Source: Spongiimicrobium salis
Lineage (GTDB): Bacteria; Bacteroidota; Bacteroidia; Flavobacteriales; Flavobacteriaceae
DNA: 64,000 nucleotides
Direction of reading: 5' to 3'
Assembly: GCF_043678055.1 (NCBI RefSeq)
Contig: NZ_JBHEQA010000001.1
Location: forward strand, 868,001-932,000
Shown: in pieces, positions 43,710 to 52,335 of the stretch
Position numbering within the stretch: the stretch's first letter is position 1
How the letters are laid out: every line of letters starts with the position of its first letter
Made by a program: the position numbers and the translations under genes
The notes under the pieces: model-generated
The model's database searches: none
What the model was told of the DNA's origin: nothing
What the model saw: only the letters and a program-made list of their open reading frames with translations

Positions 43710-44767
43710 GCTACTTGTTTTTTGATGGTAAAAAAGAATGTTGTGCCTTCTCCCACATCCGAGTTCAACCAAATTTCTCCTTTATAACTGTTTACAATTT
43801 TCTTGACTAGGGCCAGTCCAATTCCCGTGGCATTTTCGTTGTTTTCCAACTTTTTAAACATATCGAAAATGCTGGCTTGGTAATTTTTGGGAATTCCTTT
43901 ACCGTTATCCTTTACACTAAACTCCCAAAATTTCTTGTTGTCTTTTACCGAAATTACAATGGCACCATCTGTACTATCTTCCATAGCGGTAATGGCATTG
44001 GTCAACAAATTTTTAAACAATTGCTCCAGTTTGTACTTCTCTGTATGAATAGTAGGCAAACCTTCCGTTGTTTTGATCTTTATGTGATCCGGAACAAAAA
44101 TGGTTTCCCTAATATCCTCGATCAAACCGGTGACATCTACATTGGTCTTTTCCCCTTCATAGGAGGCAATGGTAGCATGCATTAGAATACCATCGATGAG
44201 ATTATCCATTTTGGTTAAATTTCGGGCAATCAAATCAAAATTCCGCTTGCTGTCTTCACTAAGCCCTTCTTTCTCATCTTCTCCGATCCAACTTACCAAA
44301 GCGCTTATATTGCGAATTGGGGATTTTAAATCGTGTGAAACCATGTGGGCGTAATTGCTCAAGGATTCATTCTGCACTTCCAAATCTTCCAATAAGGTGT
44401 TTTTCTCAGAAGTAAGTTGTACCAATTTATCGGCTTGTTGTTCTATTTTGGCGGCTAATTTTAAGGCATCGAAATCTGCAAGTGGGTTTTCTTCATCTGC
44501 AGTATCCGAGGTATCGATCATCTTAATGGCATTGGATAATGCGCTAAAAATTTTCTTCTGGTTTTCTACCTCATTTCTAAGTTCTAAATTCGCCTGGGAT
44601 AATTCTTCGGAACTAATTACCGTTGAACGTTGGATCAACGCCAATTTATCATCGTTGTTTTGATACGACGCGCCTACCGCCTGAAGAAAAGATTGTAATT
44701 CTTCAGCGGAGGCCAGTTCCTCAGAAAGAAACTTCCGAATCTGCCGTTCCAAAAGAGGATGTGTCAT
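43706..44767 (-). CDS. soluble sensor histidine kinase, FIST partner
   Basis: The 353-residue kinase has no membrane segment. Residues 1-125 are helical with a coiled coil ahead of the HisKA domain (phosphorylated His145 in MVSHDLKSP). The ATPase domain follows with N (LLTNAITA), G1 (VKDNGKGIPKN) and G2 (GIGLALVKKIV) motifs. It lacks its own sensor domain, so it should receive input from a partner; the FIST protein encoded 4 nt upstream is the natural candidate, as NosP-type FIST proteins pair with kinases. It overlaps the HPt gene by 4 nt. Confidence 0.9.
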   Translation of the reverse strand: MTHPLLERQIRKFLSEELASAEELQSFLQAVGASYQNNDDKLALIQRSTVISSEELSQANLELRNEVENQKKIFSALSNAIKMIDTSDTADEENPLADFDALKLAAKIEQQADKLVQLTSEKNTLLEDLEVQNESLSNYAHMVSHDLKSPIRNISALVSWIGEDEKEGLSEDSKRNFDLIARNLTKMDNLIDGILMHATIASYEGEKTNVDVTGLIEDIRETIFVPDHIKIKTTEGLPTIHTEKYKLEQLFKNLLTNAITAMEDSTDGAIVISVKDNKKFWEFSVKDNGKGIPKNYQASIFDMFKKLENNENATGIGLALVKKIVNSYKGEIWLNSDVGEGTTFFFTIKKQVA

Positions 44768-45897
44768 TCGCTAATAAGTGTTAAGGTCATGGTTTGATTA
44801 TGCAATTTACATTGGTCTGCCCCAGCAAAAGGCGCCATTTCTCCGTACGAATAGAAGCCTGCTACTTTCGCCTTAGTCCCAATCACTTCAATGACTTCCT
44901 CCACTTCTTCCTCTGTACGCTGGTCCATGACCAATTTTCTACCCACACAGCTGATCAAAAGCCCTAGTTCTGGTTCATTTTTGCGATCTCTCATGGCAAA
45001 TGTGGCGGCAGTCTGAGCTCCGTGGACAATATCATCTACCGTGGACATCATCAACTGCACTTCAGCTCCTTCCGGAACGTCCCCGGCCAAGATCATGGTA
45101 TTTTCTTCTTCATTAATATTTAGAATGGTACGCACAATACTCTCCTTACTATCAAGTGTTTTTACACTTAAAGGATATAGCAGCGCCGCTTGGGGCAACT
45201 CTTTTGCCTTTTCTCCTAAATAGGTTTTGTACAGATCCAGAGCCGGTAATCCATCGAGCTCATACAATACATTATCTTTAGATTTGGTAATGGTGCGCTT
45301 TGGCCCAAAACCGGTCCATCCTCCATAGTTGGCACAGGTAACTTCCAAGGTATCTCCATAGAGTCCTATAGCGATCACTTCTCCTTCTTTTGGGTTTTCA
45401 TTATAAGAAGCCAAGGTACGTTCAAAGCGTGCATCGTCTCCACAAAGTCCACCGGAAAGTGTAACTCCAGTTGGCAGTTCTTTTTCCATTCCTTCAATTA
45501 GGCCGCTCCCATTAACACTACTGCCTTCCGATACTACAAAAATGTGCTGTAGTCCTTCTTTCGGTAGTTTTTTCAACAAAGCCATTCCTAAATCTTGAAC
45601 AGTATCCGTAAAATCGGCCACATTGGCCCTTTGTACGGTAAAGGTACTTTTCTCAAATTCCATAGCGGTCAAACTCAAACTTTGATCCAATACTTCGCTT
45701 TCTAAAATCTCTCCTGCGGTAGATCCAAAAACAATATGTCCATCTGGGAACATTGTTTTTATTTCATCATACAAACTCGTGGATTCTAAAGTGTAGCGGT
45801 TCCCGAACACTAAAACCAGAGGTTCCCTTAAATTGCGCTCATCAGATAGAAACTCCCAATTACCATCTTGTTCTTTTTTGCCCTGAATAATTCTCAT
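44764..45897 (-). CDS. FIST-domain protein, NosP-like candidate NO sensor
   Basis: This 377-residue soluble protein has FIST N (about 20-190; LVLVFGNRYTLESTSLYDEI, IVFGSTAGEIL, LSGGLCGDDARF) and FIST C (about 200-360; LPALDLYKTYLG, LLISCVGRKLVMDQ, VAGFYSYGEMAPF) domains. FIST proteins sense small molecules, and the NosP subgroup binds heme and nitric oxide and controls a partner histidine kinase. Heme binding here is not proven by a motif. It overlaps both flanking kinase genes by 4 nt. Its position beside an H-NOX protein in one operon makes an NO function plausible. Confidence 0.85.
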   Translation of the reverse strand: MRIIQGKKEQDGNWEFLSDERNLREPLVLVFGNRYTLESTSLYDEIKTMFPDGHIVFGSTAGEILESEVLDQSLSLTAMEFEKSTFTVQRANVADFTDTVQDLGMALLKKLPKEGLQHIFVVSEGSSVNGSGLIEGMEKELPTGVTLSGGLCGDDARFERTLASYNENPKEGEVIAIGLYGDTLEVTCANYGGWTGFGPKRTITKSKDNVLYELDGLPALDLYKTYLGEKAKELPQAALLYPLSVKTLDSKESIVRTILNINEEENTMILAGDVPEGAEVQLMMSTVDDIVHGAQTAATFAMRDRKNEPELGLLISCVGRKLVMDQRTEEEVEEVIEVIGTKAKVAGFYSYGEMAPFAGADQCKLHNQTMTLTLISE

Positions 45898-47492
45898 GTT
45901 TTCTTTTTTAAGGTGAAGAAAAAGGTCGTTCCTTTTCCGGTTTCACTTTCCAACCAGACATTTCCGTTGTAGCGATCAATGATCTTTTTTACAATAGACA
46001 GTCCAATTCCTGTAGAGCGTTCTTTATTTCCAACGGATTGAAAAATCTTAAATATCTTTTCGTGGTATTCTTCAGGAATCCCAACGCCATTATCCTTTAC
46101 GTAAAATTCCCAATGGGTCTGGATATCTTTACACCCTATCTCTACCAGACCTTTCTTTGCTTCAATATGCACCACGGCATTACTTAAAAAGTTTTGAAAC
46201 AATTGGTGAATTTTGATTTTATCAGCGTGTAAAGTGGGAAGGTCGTTTGCTATTTTTACTTCTACGTGTTCGGGAATGTAGATGCTGTCACGAATCTCTT
46301 TGACCACTTCGTTTACATCCACCTCTGCTTCATGCAATGCATCATTGGATGCCGTGGAATATTTTAAAATGCCATCGATCAACTTATCCATCGATTCTAC
46401 TTTCTCCTGCATCATTTTAAGATTGTATATCCCATTCTCATCAAGGACGTCCTGATAATCTTCATTTAACCAAGTGGCCAGGGCACTCAAACTCCTCAAG
46501 GGAGATTTTAAATCGTGGGATACAATATGTGCATATTCCCGAAGGCCCATATTACTGGCTTCCAATTCTTTTAAAAGTTTTTCTTTCTGCGCCTCCAAAT
46601 TTCTTTGGGCCGTAATATCTTCTATCAATGCTAATTGATGCTTCAGTTCTCCTTTTTCATCGCGTAAGGCACTGACCGTAGTTTTTGCAAAAAAACGAGA
46701 ACCATCTTTTTTAGCGTATTTTTTTACTATGGAAAAATGCTCCAACGCTCCAGAGTTTACTTTTTCCATTAAGGCCATGGAAGCCTCCACATCCTCAGGA
46801 GAGGAAATATCTTTAATCTTTAAGCTTTTGAGTTCTATTTCGGAGTACCCAATAAGTTCTACAAAAGATTTATTGGCCTTGGTTATCTTCCCCTCGGTGG
46901 TAAGTACAATTCCCAAAGGGGAATTTTGAACAATGACATCTAGTTCTTTGCGTTGGTCATCCAATAAATTTTTGATTTCCGTTTCCTGGGTAATATCCCG
47001 TATAATTCCTTGCGCGGCAATGGGGACACCCTTTGCATCATACACCACACTACTATTGATCTGCACAAATTTCTCCGTACCATCCTTTACTACAATTTTA
47101 GCCTTGTAGTTCTTAAGGCTTCCAATCTCTAAAAGAGAACGAATAGATTCCACGGTATATTCTACATAGTCCTTATGCACCAATTGCGAAAGGTTAATGT
47201 GTTCTTCGTTATGATCATATCCCAAAAAATTCTTGGCGGAAGCATTCATGTTGATCACATTGAACTGCAGGTCCATGACAATATAGGGGTCAATAATATT
47301 GATAAAGACACCATCGAGTTCAGAAGCTTTCTCATTCAACAGATTTTGCAACCTATGATTGCTCTCCTGCAAATGCTTGTTCATATCATACAGTTCCTTA
47401 GATTTTTCTTCTAAGATGCGTTCCGCCTGGATACGGGCCTTTTTTTGTCGGGCCAATGCTTTCTTTAAAAGAAGTACTTCTTTATTATCCAT
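45894..47492 (-). CDS. PAS-domain histidine kinase, H-NOX partner
   Basis: The product is 532 residues from ATG 47492, overlapping the H-NOX stop by 8 nt; the longer frame from 47507 is less likely. After a coiled coil (about 1-60) there are two PAS domains (about 60-180 and 185-305), then HisKA with the phosphorylated His in YAHIVSHDLKSPLR and an ATPase domain (NFLSNAVVHIEAKKG, VKDNGVGIPEE, GIGLSIVKKII). There is no membrane helix. H-NOX proteins are known to inhibit an adjacent kinase when NO is bound, so this is the expected output partner. Confidence 0.92.
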   Translation of the reverse strand: MDNKEVLLLKKALARQKKARIQAERILEEKSKELYDMNKHLQESNHRLQNLLNEKASELDGVFINIIDPYIVMDLQFNVINMNASAKNFLGYDHNEEHINLSQLVHKDYVEYTVESIRSLLEIGSLKNYKAKIVVKDGTEKFVQINSSVVYDAKGVPIAAQGIIRDITQETEIKNLLDDQRKELDVIVQNSPLGIVLTTEGKITKANKSFVELIGYSEIELKSLKIKDISSPEDVEASMALMEKVNSGALEHFSIVKKYAKKDGSRFFAKTTVSALRDEKGELKHQLALIEDITAQRNLEAQKEKLLKELEASNMGLREYAHIVSHDLKSPLRSLSALATWLNEDYQDVLDENGIYNLKMMQEKVESMDKLIDGILKYSTASNDALHEAEVDVNEVVKEIRDSIYIPEHVEVKIANDLPTLHADKIKIHQLFQNFLSNAVVHIEAKKGLVEIGCKDIQTHWEFYVKDNGVGIPEEYHEKIFKIFQSVGNKERSTGIGLSIVKKIIDRYNGNVWLESETGKGTTFFFTLKKKT

Positions 47493-48027
47493 GCTGTATG
47501 ATGTCAAACTTTACTTCAGTCCCATCCTCCTTTAACAGCTCATAGATGATTTCTGCAGTTCCATTAAAATGTTCAAATGTTTTTTCAATAAGGCCATGAG
47601 CCAGACGATATAAGCCTCTAGAAGAAGAATAAATCATAGAAAGACTATTCTCTGTCTTTTCCAATATTTTAAAGCTGGGCAGTTCGGCGTCGGGATATAG
47701 TTTCTTTACGTGTACGTGGATATGGTCTTCTATGGCGTACAATAAGTTCAAGGGCGCCCTGTAGTTCTTTATTACTTCGGGGTGGGCATTACTCAAGCTG
47801 TCAAAAAGATGTAGTCCAAAAGCATAGATAAGATCGTCAGCGGGCACATTGATCTCTGTACTCAAATTGGTGATCAAACTCACCATTTCATTAAAATCAT
47901 AAGTTCCTATGGCGGTGTAGGCACCTTCGGAGTCTAAATTCGATTTTTCGATAATCGTATCGGCAACCTCCAACCCAAACTGGGATTCCACCATTTCCAT
48001 GAATTCGGTAAAAACTATTCCTTTCAT
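47485..48027 (-). CDS. H-NOX (heme nitric oxide/oxygen binding) sensor protein
   Basis: This 180-residue protein matches H-NOX throughout. The proximal heme-ligating histidine falls exactly at H102 (IEDHIHVHVKKLYPD), and the YxSxR heme-propionate motif is Y133-S135-R137 (MIYSSSRGL). These are the standard family positions. H-NOX proteins bind NO at picomolar-to-nanomolar levels and regulate a partner histidine kinase. The next gene (overlap 8 nt) is a PAS kinase. It is the first gene of the six-gene operon. Oxygen binding is not expected in most bacterial members that lack a distal Tyr, but that residue was not checked. Confidence 0.96.
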   Translation of the reverse strand: MKGIVFTEFMEMVESQFGLEVADTIIEKSNLDSEGAYTAIGTYDFNEMVSLITNLSTEINVPADDLIYAFGLHLFDSLSNAHPEVIKNYRAPLNLLYAIEDHIHVHVKKLYPDAELPSFKILEKTENSLSMIYSSSRGLYRLAHGLIEKTFEHFNGTAEIIYELLKEDGTEVKFDIIQHG

Positions 48028-48089
48028 ATTACGTATTTTACGAAATAAATGTAGGAAATTTAGTACCTAAAATAAAAATAAATGTTGTG

Positions 48090-48113
48090 AAAGCCTGATT
48101 TCTGTTAGGCTTT
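48090..48113 (-). terminator. weak terminator over the response-regulator stop
   Basis: On the minus strand AAAGCCT pairs with AGGCTTT across a 10-nt loop that holds part of the stop codon of the receiver gene. The T tract is short. Confidence 0.45.
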
Positions 48114-48506
48114 TATCAATTCATTTACTTCCCAATATTCAAAGACTTTTTTCAACTTCTGCTCATAATCCTCATATTTTAAGGGCTTTATGATATATCC
48201 AGCAATACCAATACGATAACATTTCAATAAATCATCGCGATTTTCGGATGTTGTCAAAATAATTGTAGGAAGAAATTTTAGGACATCATCCTTTTTTAAG
48301 ATTTCCAGAAATTCAATTCCATTCATTCTGGGCATATTAAGATCTAGCAGAATTACATCTGGCAATGCTTCTCCCGACCTCAAGATTTCCAAGGCTTGTT
48401 CACCATTCTTAGCTTCCACTACGCGATGTTTACATTCCATTTTTGCTATGGTCCGTGTTAATTTCATCGTCTCTATGGTGTCGTCTTCGATAAATAGAAT
48501 ATTCAT
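48105..48506 (-). CDS. receiver-only response regulator
   Basis: The product has 133 residues from ATG 48506; the longer frame to 48641 would run through the regulatory repeats. The receiver domain has the acidic pair (EDD at 7-9), phosphoacceptor D55 in LLDLNMPR, a conserved T (TTSENR) and Lys (YIIKPLKYEDY). There is no output domain, so it passes phosphate or acts by protein contact, like Rcp1 or CheY. Two CCATTCGTC sites lie 59-88 bp upstream of its start, so it is a likely target of the LytTR regulator and could feed back on the same HPt. It lies just upstream of the H-NOX operon. Confidence 0.9.
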   Translation of the reverse strand: MNILFIEDDTIETMKLTRTIAKMECKHRVVEAKNGEQALEILRSGEALPDVILLDLNMPRMNGIEFLEILKKDDVLKFLPTIILTTSENRDDLLKCYRIGIAGYIIKPLKYEDYEQKLKKVFEYWEVNELIKA

Positions 48507-48564
48507 AACTGTATGTTTTGCCCTACAAACATCTGCAATAAATATGTAAAAAAAATTTGCTGTC

Positions 48565-48594
48565 GACGAATGGAAGAAAAGTGTCGACGAATGG
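48565..48594 (-). promoter_or_regulatory. tandem LytTR-type binding sites upstream of the receiver gene
   Basis: Read on the minus strand, two identical CCATTCGTC cores (48594-48586 and 48573-48565), each followed by GACA, are 21 bp apart. They differ from the AlgR consensus CCGTTCGTC by one base. The shared block GTAAATTTCCATTCG also occurs at 36075-36104. The sites lie 59-88 bp before the start codon. Confidence 0.75.
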
Positions 48595-48628
48595 AAATTT
48601 ACTTTCGATATACATTTTAGCGATATCC

Positions 48629-49633
48629 CTAATTTCCCCATATTCTATCCCAAAGGACGAGGAATAATTTCCGTGCATCTGCACGGCCAAATCGGGGAGA
48701 TTCTTCTATGGTAAGCACTTCTTCCTCTTTAGTAAGTTTGTACGAAAATGCAAATTGGGTCTCCTTGGGATCCAGACTCACCAATCCAAATCGCAAATCA
48801 TTAAAATACAAGTTGCCCTCTTTTTCGGAAATGGTAAACCAATATTCTGCAATCTTCATCAAGCGTTTCAGCTTAGGATGTTCTTGTAATGCGCCCAACT
48901 TTGCGTGATTTTTAGGATAGCTCCTAAATTGTATGGGCTTACTGTCAAAAAAAGAATAGTTCCCAATGAGATAATGATCTCCGGCATCCACATTTGCGGT
49001 CCACAAGATTGCATTAAAGGGAGTCGTTCTTGTAGAAATTGCCGTATACGCCACACCTTGCTTCTCTAGGGCATCTGTAAATTTGGTGTAGGACAACCCT
49101 TTTAACATCAGGGTCACTCCCAAATAGGTACTGCTTACTATTAAACCCATGCTATTATACCAACTTCGTAAAGGGGATGTTTTCTTCTGGCGCATGGCCA
49201 ACAGCAGAAATACTAGAAAAGGTAGGGTGTATAAAGGATCTATGACGAAGATATTTTTATAGGCCAAACGCAGGTCCAAAGGCCAGAAGAATTGGGTTCC
49301 CCAAGTGGTATGGGCGTCCAATAAAGGGTGGGTCACCAAACCCCAGAACATTAACCAAGACCAAGGTTTCCAACCCAAATGCTGTTTTCGTTCCACTTTG
49401 GAGATCAGCCATCCAAAAACAGGAGCAAATAACACACTAAACACTAGGGAATGGCTAAACCCCCGATGCACTTCTATGGTTGTCAATGCATCTGTGAAGT
49501 AGCGAGCCAAAACATCCAAATCCGGGATAGTACCTGCAATGGCACCATACATCATGGCCTTATTGCCCACCTTTTTTCCCAATACTGCCTCACCTACGGC
49601 AGCTCCCAATACAATTTGTGTTAAAGAATCCAT
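48629..49633 (-). CDS. YdjM-like membrane-bound metal-dependent hydrolase
   Basis: This 334-residue inner-membrane protein opens with MDSLTQIVLGAAVGEAVLGKKVG. The segments GTIPDLDVLARYFTDALTTIEVHRGFSHSL and WGLVTHPLLDAHTTWGTQ carry the conserved Asp and His residues of the DUF457/YdjM family. That family is related to zinc-dependent phospholipase-like membrane hydrolases and is named metal-dependent hydrolase, although the substrate is unknown. About four to five membrane helices are visible. It is a single gene with its stop near the LytTR sites. Confidence 0.87.
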   Translation of the reverse strand: MDSLTQIVLGAAVGEAVLGKKVGNKAMMYGAIAGTIPDLDVLARYFTDALTTIEVHRGFSHSLVFSVLFAPVFGWLISKVERKQHLGWKPWSWLMFWGLVTHPLLDAHTTWGTQFFWPLDLRLAYKNIFVIDPLYTLPFLVFLLLAMRQKKTSPLRSWYNSMGLIVSSTYLGVTLMLKGLSYTKFTDALEKQGVAYTAISTRTTPFNAILWTANVDAGDHYLIGNYSFFDSKPIQFRSYPKNHAKLGALQEHPKLKRLMKIAEYWFTISEKEGNLYFNDLRFGLVSLDPKETQFAFSYKLTKEEEVLTIEESPRFGRADARKLFLVLWDRIWGN

Positions 49634-49712
49634 GTGCTATACGATTGGGGTTTACGTACTATCATTTCCCCTTGTCTTTTCGTTTCTAATTTATCACAAG
49701 GCCAACTCCCAA

Positions 49713-51494
49713 TTATACAATCTCCATTTTCTTCAGGAGAAAGGAGGCATTCATATTTTGGCAGATTCCTTTCTTAAATTTATAATCAAAATGCAGTTCG
49801 TCATCTATGATCTCCGCATCAAAATAGTGGTTTTCAATTTGCGCTATTTCATCTGCAGCTTCACATAAACTTAAATCATGGGTAGCAATGATCCCTGTAG
49901 CGCCCGACCCCACTAATTTTTCTACAAACTTCCGCGATCCAATGGCTTTATCGGTACTGTTGGTGCCTTTTAAAATTTCATCTAAAACAATAAAATAACG
50001 GTCGTGCTGTATTTCATCAACGATAAACTTCAAACGCTTCAATTCTGAAAAGAAATAGGATTCATCATCGGTAAGTGAATCTGTGGTACGCATGCTGGTA
50101 ATCAACTTAATAGGCTTATAGATAGCTTTTTCTGCGCAAATGGGCAAGCCCATATTTGCCATTACAATTTGCAGGGAAACCGTCCTTAAAAAAGTACTTT
50201 TCCCAGCCATATTGGCTCCAGTAATAATAAAGAACTGATCGGCATTGATCAATATATCATTATACACTGCTTTTTTAGGATCTAATAAAGGATGTGCCGC
50301 AGCCTTGGCATCCAAAACAATATTGGCTTCTTCCGATATGGTGGGAAAGCGATATTCGGGGTGATTGAATTTAAAATTCCCTAAACTATTATAGGCATCA
50401 AAAAACGCAATGGTTTTGAACCACTGCGGCACCGCAGAACGGTATTTCATGATCCAAGCTTCGATTTTAAAGGCCTGATGTAAATCCCATAGCAGAAAGG
50501 CATTTCCCAAAAAACCAAAAAGCATATTGTTCCGCTGATCTAAAGCATTTAGAATCCGGGAAAACTCCTTTAGTCGCTCCGAAGTTTTTCCCTTCCCATC
50601 CATGACGTTATTCTTCTTATCGCTCAATAAGCTGGCCTTAAACGCAATACCTTCTATTTCTACGATCAACTTCTGATATTGTTGAAAGGTGCTATGGACT
50701 TTACTGGTATCCATAGCGAGCTTTGTAATACTCTTAAAATAAAGTCCTGTGATTCCCAATCCCAAAAGAAACCATATTAAAACAGGCCAACCGGGAAGGA
50801 AAGCCGAAAAATATCCTCCAACAAGCACCAAGGAAATCACGGAGAATAGCGTGGGCAATAGCTTCATCACTTTAGGAACAAAGGTGGTATAGGTCTGTAA
50901 CCATTTGATGATACTATGATAGGGCGTCTCTGTTTTCACCAAGCTAGCAATAGCGGAAAACTCTTGTCGCCACTCTGGGATACCTGCCAATTCTTCAATA
51001 GCCTCTTGTTTGGAAGGAATTGCTGTAAGGGTATTGGCCAAAAAGAGTGTCGCCAAGGTTTCACTCCCCTGTTTTAAAGTAGTCCTATTACAATATTGAT
51101 AGAAAGATCCCTTCCCAAAGAGGTCGATATCCTGACTAAAAAAATGTTCCGAATCCGCAAATTCCTGTCCGTTCGGCAAGTCATGAAATTTACGTTCCAA
51201 GACCAAAATCTCGGTGGCATTGATTTTGAGAATAGCCTCTATTTTATCTTTTTTATAGCGAAGATCCGTATGTTTGGACACCAAGAAAAGAAAGAGGGCA
51301 ATTCCTCCCAAAACTATACCCATGACCAATTTAACATTACCAAAGGTCATATATACCCCAAATGCCATTGCAGAAAAAACAACTAAACGTAAAATACTGG
51401 ATAGTAGAAGTTGCTTTTTAACTTCTGCCAGTTGTTGCTTATGAACGGCAATTTGATTTTTATAAAAAGAAAGGAGTTGCTCCATAGAAGGCAC
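49713..51494 (-). CDS. MutS-family ATPase with N-terminal membrane segments
   Basis: This 593-residue protein has the MutS ATPase domain in its C-terminal half: Walker A GANMAGKST (426-434), Walker B IVLDEI near 502 and the GATGIIATHD signature. Unlike MutS, it lacks the mismatch-binding domains and has hydrophobic segments near residues 33-75 and 205-245, suggesting membrane attachment. Such MutS-like proteins are widespread in Bacteroidota and have no proven role in mismatch repair. The middle part resembles the lever domain. The function is unknown, but the ATPase is sure. Confidence 0.9.
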   Translation of the reverse strand: MPSMEQLLSFYKNQIAVHKQQLAEVKKQLLLSSILRLVVFSAMAFGVYMTFGNVKLVMGIVLGGIALFLFLVSKHTDLRYKKDKIEAILKINATEILVLERKFHDLPNGQEFADSEHFFSQDIDLFGKGSFYQYCNRTTLKQGSETLATLFLANTLTAIPSKQEAIEELAGIPEWRQEFSAIASLVKTETPYHSIIKWLQTYTTFVPKVMKLLPTLFSVISLVLVGGYFSAFLPGWPVLIWFLLGLGITGLYFKSITKLAMDTSKVHSTFQQYQKLIVEIEGIAFKASLLSDKKNNVMDGKGKTSERLKEFSRILNALDQRNNMLFGFLGNAFLLWDLHQAFKIEAWIMKYRSAVPQWFKTIAFFDAYNSLGNFKFNHPEYRFPTISEEANIVLDAKAAAHPLLDPKKAVYNDILINADQFFIITGANMAGKSTFLRTVSLQIVMANMGLPICAEKAIYKPIKLITSMRTTDSLTDDESYFFSELKRLKFIVDEIQHDRYFIVLDEILKGTNSTDKAIGSRKFVEKLVGSGATGIIATHDLSLCEAADEIAQIENHYFDAEIIDDELHFDYKFKKGICQNMNASFLLKKMEIV

Positions 51495-51546
51495 AGAAAT
51501 TTAGAATTCATTACAGCAACTACAAATATACCTATATTCCCAAGGC

Positions 51547-51903
51547 TTAGAGCAGATCGTAGGCCGCTTTTAATTTGCGCGTAAACTTGGCCACCACCAA
51601 ATCATAGGAATGATCTACCAACTCCACTATCAAACTTGGTGGTAATTGTTCTAGAAAGAGCGTGTTCCAATGCACTTTACTCATATGGAAACCCGGAATA
51701 ATAAGCCCGTCGTATTCTTCTCTCAAGGCAATTGCCCTTTCCGGATCGCATTTGAGGTTCACTTGTGAGGGCTGTCTTTCCAAAGGGGCCAAGGCAAACA
51801 TCTTCCCCATCACCTTAAAAACAAGCGTTTCCGCATCAAAAGGAAACTCCTCGGTCACTCCTTTTTTACGCATGCAATATTCTCTAAAGAGCTCTATATT
51901 CAT
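51547..51903 (-). CDS. MmcQ/YjbR family protein
   Basis: This 118-residue protein has the YjbR signature (KKGVTEEFPFDAETLVFKVMGKMFAL, HMSKVHWNTLFL, LVDHSYDLVVAKFTRKLK). The family has a CyaY-like fold with a proposed DNA-binding role that is not well established. It lies 9 bp after a Dabb lipoprotein gene in the same direction, in a compact cluster of genes. Confidence 0.88.
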   Translation of the reverse strand: MNIELFREYCMRKKGVTEEFPFDAETLVFKVMGKMFALAPLERQPSQVNLKCDPERAIALREEYDGLIIPGFHMSKVHWNTLFLEQLPPSLIVELVDHSYDLVVAKFTRKLKAAYDLL

Positions 51904-51912
51904 AGTTTAGTT

Positions 51913-52332
51913 CTAGTTAGGTACAATTCCATTGGAATCATATACGATGACCTTGGTCCACAGGTCCTGACATTCCTCAATAAATTTTAGGTGAGCCTCT
52001 TCTTTTTGATAGCCATCCTGATCCTCGGCAGAGGCAAAAGTAACTACCAGCGAATAGGTAAAAGAGCCATCTACCACTTCCCGGGTGGCCCTAGGCGGTG
52101 TCCCTATAAAATTGGTTTTGGCATACTTGGAATTTTCTAAAAAACGACTGAGAGAGGCTTCAAACTTTGCTCTATCCACAGGGCTTTCCGGGTTTTTTAA
52201 CCAGAAGAATACGGTGTGTACAAAATTTGCATCGAAATGCTTCATGGAAGCATCTTTTGATTTGTTTTCTTTGCAAGACGTAAAAGCCATTGCAGTAAGG
52301 AAAAATACAAGCACTATTTTTTTCATATTCAA
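51913..52332 (-). CDS. lipoprotein with Dabb (stress-responsive barrel) domain
   Basis: The product is 139 residues with a lipoprotein signal (AMAFTSC); the start could also be the inner ATG at 52326. The mature part has the dimeric alpha-beta barrel (Dabb) pattern FVHTVFFWLKNPESPVDRAKFE and YSLVVTFASAEDQDGYQKEEAHLKFIEE. Dabb proteins include stress-induced and heme-degrading relatives, but this one is of unknown activity. It is unusual for Dabb to be lipid-anchored. It is followed by the MmcQ gene and preceded by DUF4230. Confidence 0.8.
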   Translation of the reverse strand: MNMKKIVLVFFLTAMAFTSCKENKSKDASMKHFDANFVHTVFFWLKNPESPVDRAKFEASLSRFLENSKYAKTNFIGTPPRATREVVDGSFTYSLVVTFASAEDQDGYQKEEAHLKFIEECQDLWTKVIVYDSNGIVPN

Positions 52333-52335
52333 AAA

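Noticed and set aside
48507..48641. Upstream extension of the receiver gene by 45 residues
   Set aside because: It would read through the tandem CCATTCGTC sites; MNILFIEDD at 48506 is the normal start of a receiver domain.
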